A stretch of 14,088 nucleotides of DNA from CAYSBE01 sp964429245 (GTDB lineage Bacteria; Bacteroidota; Bacteroidia; UKL13-3), in NCBI GenBank assembly GCA_964429245.1, contig CAYSBE010000069.1, forward strand, positions 1-14,088. The letters are read 5' to 3'. The translations under genes were made by a program, and so were the position numbers. This document shows, piece by piece, positions 1-5,804 of the stretch; within the stretch, counting starts at the first letter, position 1, and the number at the start of each line of letters is the position of its first letter. The notes below the pieces were generated by a model, which searched no databases, had not been told where the DNA came from, and saw nothing but the letters and a program-made list of their open reading frames with translations.

Positions 1-13
1 GACGTAGATCATA

Positions 14-41
14 TTTTAAACAGCCGAAACGCATATCTTTG
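14..41 (+). promoter_or_regulatory. Bacteroidota-type promoter of trhO
   Basis: The octamer TATCTTTG at 34-41 is an exact match to the Bacteroidota -7 consensus TAnnTTTG. A T-rich TTTT at 14-17 sits 16 bases upstream and is a poor but plausible -33 element. The -7 box ends 32 bases before the ATG of trhO, leaving room for a short leader. No Shine-Dalgarno sequence is visible before that ATG, which is normal for this phylum. Confidence 0.65.
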
Positions 42-73
42 CACCCTTTAAAAATTATTCATCCATCTTACAT

Positions 74-1018
74 ATGGAAAATAAAAACTATTTGGTAATG
101 GCGTACTATTTGTATACGCCTATTGAAGATCCTGTTGCCATCAGTGAGCAACACCTAAAATATTGCAAATCGCTTGGTCTTCGTGGTCGTATTTATTTTG
201 CAAGTGAAGGAATTAACGGAACCATTAGCGGAACCAAAGAATCCTGCGTACAGTACATGGCTGATATGAAAGCCAATCCTGTATTTAAGGGTATCGAATT
301 TAAAGTTGATGAACACCACGAACATACCTTCACACGAATGCATGTAAGACCAAAAGCAGAATTGGTGCATTCGGGCTTGCGAGACCCGAATTATATCAAT
401 CCCATAATAGAAACCGGAAAGAAATTAAACGGAGAAGATTTTTTGAAACTCAAGGAATCGGATGAGGATGTGGTGATACTGGATGTGCGCTCCAATTATG
501 AAACACGCTTGGGAAGGTTCAAAAATTCCATCACCTTGGATATCGAAAATTTCAGGGAGTTTCCTGAAAAACTGGCTGAACTCGAATACCTCAAGGATAA
601 GAAAGTTGTAACTTGCTGCACAGGCGGAATCAAATGTGAAAAGGCATCCGCACTACTTTTAAAAGAAGGTTTTAAAGATGTGTACCAGCTTCACAACGGT
701 ATTATTGGGTATGCCAAAGACACAGGCGGAAAAGATTTTGACGGAGTATTGTATGTATTTGATGGCCGTGTGGCTGTTCCCATCAACGAAGTGAATCCAA
801 CAGCAATTGCACAATGTGCAAAATGTGGTACACCCACAACGCGAAACCTTAATTGTGCCAATGTAGAATGCAACGAACAATTTAACATGTGCGAATCATG
901 CTCAGATGAAATGGAAGGAGCGTGCAGCGATACCTGCAAAACACATCCGCGTAAACGACCTTACAATGGCACAGGTTATTATACACGTCCTCCATTAGAG
1001 GAAATAATGACGAAATAA
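74..1018 (+). CDS. trhO: tRNA uridine(34) hydroxylase TrhO (rhodanese family, YceA-like)
   Basis: This 314-residue protein belongs to the TrhO/YceA family, which hydroxylates U34 in the anticodon wobble position of certain tRNAs in the cytoplasm (the first step toward 5-methoxy- or carboxymethoxy-uridine), using prephenate-independent, oxygen-dependent chemistry. It has the family's three-part build. An N-terminal acylphosphatase-like region (about 1-110) contains the SEGINGT motif at 44-50. A rhodanese domain (about 125-215) carries the active-site loop CTGGIKC, with catalytic Cys182 and the family's second Cys188. A C-terminal cysteine-rich segment (C248, C251, C261, C266, C273, C276, C284, C288) probably binds metal. 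Length is close to that of other members. The ATG follows an exact -7 box by 32 bases. It appears to be a single-gene unit; the next gene starts 72 bases later on the same strand. Confidence 0.93.
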   Translation: MENKNYLVMAYYLYTPIEDPVAISEQHLKYCKSLGLRGRIYFASEGINGTISGTKESCVQYMADMKANPVFKGIEFKVDEHHEHTFTRMHVRPKAELVHSGLRDPNYINPIIETGKKLNGEDFLKLKESDEDVVILDVRSNYETRLGRFKNSITLDIENFREFPEKLAELEYLKDKKVVTCCTGGIKCEKASALLLKEGFKDVYQLHNGIIGYAKDTGGKDFDGVLYVFDGRVAVPINEVNPTAIAQCAKCGTPTTRNLNCANVECNEQFNMCESCSDEMEGACSDTCKTHPRKRPYNGTGYYTRPPLEEIMTK

Positions 1019-1090
1019 TTTCATACTTATTCATATTGAATTAATCCTAGAAATCATATTTGCTGTGATAATTATTAATTTGTTCAAATT

Positions 1091-1993
1091 ATGAGTTGTA
1101 AGAAATATGTAATATCAGTATTGTTGATTGCCTATGCTTATTCAGTATCTGCACAAGTGGCTGACACCTCATCATGGCAGAATGAGGCACTTGATAGTAT
1201 TTACATTGGTGAGGTTGAAAATGTAACAGGGTCACCTAAAGTACTTCATGCTGAACCTTTATTTATTGATTTAATACGCGACTTAGGTGCTCGTAAGGGT
1301 GAAAAGGAATGGAATGTTGGATTGGGTATGACGGATAGGAATAAGTACGACAGCTATACAACGTTGATTGAATATGAATGGGCTCCTATTAATCATTTAG
1401 GATTGGAAGTGGAATTGCCGTTTAGTATTTACCACAATCGGTCTGGTGATGCATATATTGATAGTATTCCTTCAAGTAAGTTAAACGGGTTAAAACTTGC
1501 AGCACAATATACATTTTTCGTTTCTTTGAAATACAGCACCTCATTGGCAATTGGTTATTTACACGAGTTTACTATGGTGCCCTTTAATAATTATGGTGAA
1601 AAAGCCATTTATAACGGAAATATATTCAGCCCTTTTTTGGTTGCAGCTAAAAGATGGGGAGAAAATTTTCACACACTGATTTATACAGGACCTGTAATTG
1701 AAAATCAAAATAACTATTTTGGATTAACTCAAATGTTGTATAATGTAAATGCAAATTTTCATTACATGATAACCGGTACACGAAATTTTGTTGGTGTTGA
1801 GTTGAATAACTGGTTTCAATCAAATGACTATGATCTTACGATACGTCCACAGATGCGTGTTTCAGTAGCACCTAATTTGTTAGTGGGCATTGTAGCTGGT
1901 ATTCCAATTAATCGTGAATCGGAAAGGCTAAGTACATTCATACGAATTATTTATGAACCCGGACATAAGAATTTACATAAACGGGTTTATTAA
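1091..1993 (+). CDS. Exported beta-barrel-like protein of unknown function
   Basis: The product has 300 residues and I cannot assign a function. A signal peptide is clear: a short basic start, the hydrophobic stretch YVISVLLIAYAYSV, and a likely cut near SAQ at residues 20-22. The mature protein alternates hydrophobic and polar residues with many aromatics (for example LGLEVELPFSIY, and the C-terminal half with repeated short strands), as expected of an outer-membrane beta-barrel. Its N-terminal third holds a charged segment, HAEPLFIDLIRDLGARKGE (53-71), which I believe is conserved in Bacteroidota homologues, although I could not check this. A one-mismatch -7 box (CATATTTG, 1055-1062) lies 28 bases before the ATG. 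Its stop codon (1991-1993) touches the stop codon of the convergent cytochrome/copper protein with no base between, so the link to that operon is positional only. Confidence 0.75.
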   Translation: MSCKKYVISVLLIAYAYSVSAQVADTSSWQNEALDSIYIGEVENVTGSPKVLHAEPLFIDLIRDLGARKGEKEWNVGLGMTDRNKYDSYTTLIEYEWAPINHLGLEVELPFSIYHNRSGDAYIDSIPSSKLNGLKLAAQYTFFVSLKYSTSLAIGYLHEFTMVPFNNYGEKAIYNGNIFSPFLVAAKRWGENFHTLIYTGPVIENQNNYFGLTQMLYNVNANFHYMITGTRNFVGVELNNWFQSNDYDLTIRPQMRVSVAPNLLVGIVAGIPINRESERLSTFIRIIYEPGHKNLHKRVY

Positions 1994-3322
1994 TTAGAGT
2001 TTTATTTTTTCATCACCTTCTTTATAAGGAAGATAAAGCAATACCAAGCGCATCATCTCACTGTCATCATTCATACCCCATTCAAAAAGTACATCCTGTG
2101 GAGGATTGTAAGGATTTTCAGGATTTCGAGCAGAATTATCATAAAAAGCCTCCGCATGGAGCACCGAGCCAGCCGGTATTTTGACCATGTTTTTGAATCG
2201 GTAAAACTCTTGCCAGTTAAAATCCCATTGGGGAATTTCTATTAATTTGATGGTGTCGTTAGTTGGCGTTACGGCATAGGCAATAAAATATTTCCCCAAC
2301 CGATGCATATGCGGATTGATATTTAAAAGTGAAACATCATTGTGAAATTTCACATTGATGTGTGCCACGAAATTACTGTCGTTGGCTTTGATATACCATT
2401 TTCCATCCGGTGCCGGATTCTTGGGTTTAAATGCAGCAAAACCAATATTTCTATCGGGTGCTTTGGCTGAGAAAAAGATAAAAAACTTTGATAAATCTTT
2501 TTGAGGAATTGGGGTGGGTGAATAGTGAAAATTGCGAATAAGCAATACACCTTTTTTGGGCATTACAAACCCGATGCCTTTTGGGTATTGCTGAACCGAT
2601 GTGCCGGGTAACCAACCATTGTGATACATTTCTACTGGCATTTCTCCACTTTGTCCAATTAAATTAAAGTAGCGAAAATCATGGTCGTCTTTAACCCTGT
2701 TTAAGGTGTCTGCATCGTAGACAAAATAGTTGGGTCCGCTAAATACATCTACATCATCTTCAACAGCAATTATTTGGTAGCTGGCATGATGTACGACACT
2801 TTTGTTGCCGGCAATAAACTCTATGGCACTGGCAAAGGTGTCATGCTTTAATTCAAACGGAATTTTATAACAGATATATACATTTTGATTGGTCGGTGGA
2901 ACTATGAATGTATCTTTCATGCTCAATACCAAATCAGGTTTGCGGTTAACCTGCGAGCCACCTTGGTATTTTAAAACAGTGGATTTGATGGGTTCATTTC
3001 CTTTGGTGCAGCCTGAATCAATCCATTGCAATATTTTTATTTTTTCAGTTGATGAAAGCGCTTTGCTATTTGCAAAATCACGGTAGTGGTTATTTGCTTT
3101 CCAAGGTGGCATGTAACCGCTTGAAATTACATACCTAATAAATTCCGAACGTTTCTTAATATCATCATACTGCTCTAATGAAAATGGAGCATAACCATCT
3201 TGTCGGTGGCACGAAACACATTTTTTATCAATAATGGATTTTACTTCAGCGTAAGTAATCACTTGTGCGAATCCAATATTGGTAATCAATATTCCTATAA
3301 TCAGTAATGCTTGTTTCTTCAT
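1994..3322 (-). CDS. Cytochrome c domain fused to PHM-like copper type II monooxygenase
   Basis: The protein has 442 residues and a signal peptide (1-20, ending GFAQ), so it acts outside the cytoplasm. A small class I cytochrome c domain (about 21-105) has the heme motif CVSCH (C35, C38, H39) and a likely axial Met71 in GYMPPW. The rest (about 120-435) resembles peptidylglycine alpha-hydroxylating monooxygenase (PHM) and dopamine beta-hydroxylase. H178-H179 and H266 (in NFHYSPT) fit the CuH ligands; H338 and H340 in HMHRLG and M423 in DDSEMM fit the CuM ligands. All six ligands are therefore present. Family members hydroxylate C-H bonds with O2 and an external reductant; here the attached heme could supply electrons (inference). 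The substrate is unknown. It is the last gene of a three-gene operon: its ATG overlaps the Rieske stop codon as ATGA (3319-3322), suggesting translational coupling. A non-catalytic PHM-fold protein is the main alternative. Confidence 0.85.
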   Translation of the reverse strand: MKKQALLIIGILITNIGFAQVITYAEVKSIIDKKCVSCHRQDGYAPFSLEQYDDIKKRSEFIRYVISSGYMPPWKANNHYRDFANSKALSSTEKIKILQWIDSGCTKGNEPIKSTVLKYQGGSQVNRKPDLVLSMKDTFIVPPTNQNVYICYKIPFELKHDTFASAIEFIAGNKSVVHHASYQIIAVEDDVDVFSGPNYFVYDADTLNRVKDDHDFRYFNLIGQSGEMPVEMYHNGWLPGTSVQQYPKGIGFVMPKKGVLLIRNFHYSPTPIPQKDLSKFFIFFSAKAPDRNIGFAAFKPKNPAPDGKWYIKANDSNFVAHINVKFHNDVSLLNINPHMHRLGKYFIAYAVTPTNDTIKLIEIPQWDFNWQEFYRFKNMVKIPAGSVLHAEAFYDNSARNPENPYNPPQDVLFEWGMNDDSEMMRLVLLYLPYKEGDEKIKL

Positions 3323-3758
3323 TTATTATTTACAACAACTACTTGGTGATTTGGAAAATAAGTGACTAAGAATTTGCGAAGCGGTTCTAAAGCAGGACCA
3401 TTAGTTACCTTCCCATTTGTATCAAATGTAGAGCCATGACAAGGACATGAAAAACTGTTGTCGGCTATTAAATTTGTTAGGCAGCCATTATGTGAGCATG
3501 TCATATCAAACGNNNNNNNNNNNNNNNNNNNNNNNNNNNNNNNNNNNNNNNNNNNNNNNNNNNNNNNNNNNNNNNNNNNNNNNNNNNNNNNNNNNNNNNN
3601 NNNNNNNNNNNNCCTGCAATAAAAAAATCAGGAGGAGTTGGAAACTCAATTTTTAGAGATTGTTTTGTCTCATTAGTCCCTGATTCCTCATCTTTCATAC
3701 AAGCCTGTATAGCCAAAATTCCAGGAACAAAAAATTTAATAAAATCACCCCGATGCAT
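3319..3758 (-). CDS. Rieske [2Fe-2S] lipoprotein, interrupted by assembly gap
   Basis: The gene is interrupted by N at 3513-3612. The 5' part (48 full codons from ATG at 3756-3758) encodes a lipoprotein signal peptide: MHRGDFIK, a hydrophobic core, then AIQAC with lipidated Cys20. The residues after it, CMKDEE, fit the Bacteroidota surface-export signal. The 3' part (63 residues) carries a complete Rieske motif: CSHNGC, then CPCHGSTF. Cluster ligands are the C and H of CSH and the first C and the H of CPCH. The cysteines of NGC and CPC match the disulfide of bc1-type, high-potential Rieske proteins, with Phe where bc1 has Tyr. I treat both parts as one gene because lipoprotein start and Rieske end are co-directional and flanked by 2 bases (to the MauG-like gene) and a 4-base overlap (to the next gene). 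The ATG at 3792-3794 would overlap the upstream gene and is less likely. The role is electron transfer, partner unknown. Confidence 0.8.
3513..3612. other. Assembly gap of 100 N
   Basis: Exactly 100 N occupy this interval, the conventional placeholder for a scaffold gap of unknown size. The flanks read GG| on the 5' coding side (next codon GGN, so glycine) and |CG on the 3' coding side. If the Rieske gene is intact, the true missing length must leave remainder 2 on division by 3, so 100 cannot be the real size. Confidence 0.97.
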
Positions 3759-3760
3759 AC

Positions 3761-5695
3761 TTAGTAGATGCCTCCCACTTTGCGTGCATTCCAATCGGCA
3801 TGTGTTTCAAAAATTGGTAATGTTGCAGGCTGAGTGGTTAGGTTTGCAGTATCCGTAAGCGATTTCATGAAAGCGATAATTTCATTAATTTCTTGTTTAG
3901 TTAAGTATAGCGAATCTGATGATAATGTTTGATAAGGAACATGAATTCCCATGCCGGCACCACCGCCATTGTTATAAAAATCCATTACATCTTCAAGTGT
4001 TTTGTAGGCGCCATTATGCATGTAAGGCGCAGTGAGCGCTATATTTCGAATAGTGGGCGTTTTAAACGAATGCTCATAAAAATCCACATCTTCCTTAAGC
4101 TTTCCTTTGGCACGGCCCTTATCCGGGTCAAGTTTTAGGTTTGCTGCATAAGGATTTTCAGGAACTCCCAAAACTTCGCTTTCGCTATCGTTGAAATTTG
4201 GAGGCACAATCCCTGCAAATACAGGAGCAAAATGACATGTACCACAATTAGCCTTGCCCATAAACAAGTTAAACCCATTGTATACAGATTGGTCAATTTT
4301 AGCAATTTCGCCACGTACATATTGGTCAAATGTAGACTGAAACCCGTGTAACGAACTTACATATGCAGCCAAAGCGAATGATATGTTTTGTTTGCTAATT
4401 GATTGGCTGGTTGTGTTGAATGCATTATCAAATAACTTTTTGTATTCATTGCTTTGATTTAATTTCCCAATAATGGTTAGCATATTAGTATTAAACTCAT
4501 CTGCACTCGCTACTACATGTTCCATTTGGTCTTCCAATCCTTCAGCACGTAGGTCATGGAAGAAACGCTCGCTGTACACACAGTTTAATAAGGTGGGTGA
4601 ATTTCGTCCAACATTGTGTTGCATGCCCATAGCAATACTTTTAGGCAACCCATCTGTAAATCCTTTTTCTGGATTATGGCAACTGGCACAACTGCGTTCG
4701 TTATTTGAGGATAAAATCGGATCATAAAACAACATTCTTCCCAATTGTTGCACTTCAGTTCGTTGATATCTTTTTGGAACGGAGGTGTAATATGAAGCAT
4801 TTAGCAAATCATTAGAGAAAATATTTTTTGCATTCAAATTTATCGCAGATTTGTTATCTAAATTGCCAACCTCATCAGCGGTTTCAACGCCTAACAACAA
4901 ATGAGCTTCTTGAATTGATTCAAACAAAGGGTTTAAACAATTTTTAAGAAGTGACAGCCGATCCAATGATTCAAAACTTTTAGCTGCATTAAGCTGCTTT
5001 TTTGCTAATGCTAGCTGGCTATTTATTGTTTTCCATAGCTTAGGATTGCGATCTTCAATTGGCTTTTGGTAGCAAGTCATAATTTCTTGTTGTGATTGCA
5101 TTACGGTGATTGCATCTGTTAATGCATAACCCGATCCTGGGACATCAAATCCTGTTAGCCCCAATGTAAACAATCGAATGAGTTCCATGCGCATTGACTC
5201 CAATGCAATACGGTCATAAATTTTGGTTTGAACTTGATATTGGTTAAGCACATTATCTAATAGGTTGATTTGTTCGGTTACCTCATCCCACACAATTGAA
5301 TCTGAAAACAACATTTCATCAATTACTTGCAACCCTTTGGGTTTAATAACAAGTAATGAAGGAGCCGTTTTATCCAATTTTGGAAGTGGTGCTCCATTTA
5401 TATATTCTTTTATGAAAATTGGATCGATATACTCCCAAATACCTTCTACACTTTTGAATGAACTGCGCACAGTTAAGTATGCTACCGCTGTTTCATTGCT
5501 TATTTTTGAATCAACTTTTTGGCGTGATACGCATTCACCGAGTATTTTTATAGATTGCTTGAATGATACCATATTTTTAAGGTATAATTCAGTGACCAAT
5601 TCGTGAGGGGATTTCTCATCTTGTTTTGTTGCGCCAAAAATGACAATTAAACAAAATACTGCAGCAATCAAAGGCCATTTCAAGTTATTTTTCAT
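3761..5695 (-). CDS. MauG/cytochrome c peroxidase-type di-heme protein with imelysin-like N-terminal extension
   Basis: The 644-residue product starts with an uncleaved or cleavable hydrophobic segment (about 7-22), so it is exported or anchored facing the periplasm. The C-terminal half (about 305-625) is the di-heme peroxidase/MauG fold, with heme motifs CASCH (336-340) and CGTCH (484-488) and the conserved TPTIRNIALTAPYMHNGAY region (546-564). Family members reduce H2O2 or, like MauG and MbnH, use it to oxidise residues in a partner protein. The N-terminal 280 or so residues are an addition about as long as the catalytic part. The segment at 77-125, including EYIDPIFIKEYINGAPLP and KPKGLQVIDEMLF, resembles imelysin-like helical domains (iron-uptake-associated), an assignment made by eye. 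It is the first gene of the operon; the Rieske gene begins 2 bases after its stop. Whether it is a peroxidase or a modifying oxidase cannot be told from the sequence. Confidence 0.88.
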   Translation of the reverse strand: MKNNLKWPLIAAVFCLIVIFGATKQDEKSPHELVTELYLKNMVSFKQSIKILGECVSRQKVDSKISNETAVAYLTVRSSFKSVEGIWEYIDPIFIKEYINGAPLPKLDKTAPSLLVIKPKGLQVIDEMLFSDSIVWDEVTEQINLLDNVLNQYQVQTKIYDRIALESMRMELIRLFTLGLTGFDVPGSGYALTDAITVMQSQQEIMTCYQKPIEDRNPKLWKTINSQLALAKKQLNAAKSFESLDRLSLLKNCLNPLFESIQEAHLLLGVETADEVGNLDNKSAINLNAKNIFSNDLLNASYYTSVPKRYQRTEVQQLGRMLFYDPILSSNNERSCASCHNPEKGFTDGLPKSIAMGMQHNVGRNSPTLLNCVYSERFFHDLRAEGLEDQMEHVVASADEFNTNMLTIIGKLNQSNEYKKLFDNAFNTTSQSISKQNISFALAAYVSSLHGFQSTFDQYVRGEIAKIDQSVYNGFNLFMGKANCGTCHFAPVFAGIVPPNFNDSESEVLGVPENPYAANLKLDPDKGRAKGKLKEDVDFYEHSFKTPTIRNIALTAPYMHNGAYKTLEDVMDFYNNGGGAGMGIHVPYQTLSSDSLYLTKQEINEIIAFMKSLTDTANLTTQPATLPIFETHADWNARKVGGIY

Positions 5696-5718
5696 ATCGA
5701 AAGTTCATTTTACATAAA

Positions 5719-5750
5719 ATCCTGAAAGCCTCTAGTGAGGCTTTCAGGAT
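5719..5750 (-). terminator. Perfect 14-bp hairpin, probable intrinsic terminator of the PhoX-like gene
   Basis: The arms ATCCTGAAAGCCTC (5719-5732) and GAGGCTTTCAGGAT (5737-5750) are exact reverse complements around a 4-base loop. Read on the minus strand the stem is followed by TTTTATGT (starting with the T that closes the stem), a short U-tract. It lies 54 bases past the stop of the PhoX-like gene and only 23 bases before the ATG of the di-heme gene, both on the same strand. It may therefore act as terminator of the first gene, as leader structure of the second, or both. Confidence 0.75.
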
Positions 5751-5804
5751 AAAGAAATATAAGAATAAGGTTAAAGTTAAAGGCTTGTAAGTGTAAAGAA
5801 TGTA

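Noticed and set aside
1035..1062. Possible promoter of the beta-barrel gene (ATTG, 16 bases, CATATTTG)
   Set aside because: Both boxes are imperfect; I mention it in the gene entry but do not list it as a separate feature.
3501..3794. A separate short gene starting at the ATG at 3794 and reading through the N run
   Set aside because: It would overlap the di-heme gene by 34 bases, and the part after the gap is in the wrong frame for the Rieske motif because the N run length is artificial. The ATG at 3758 gives a proper lipoprotein signal.
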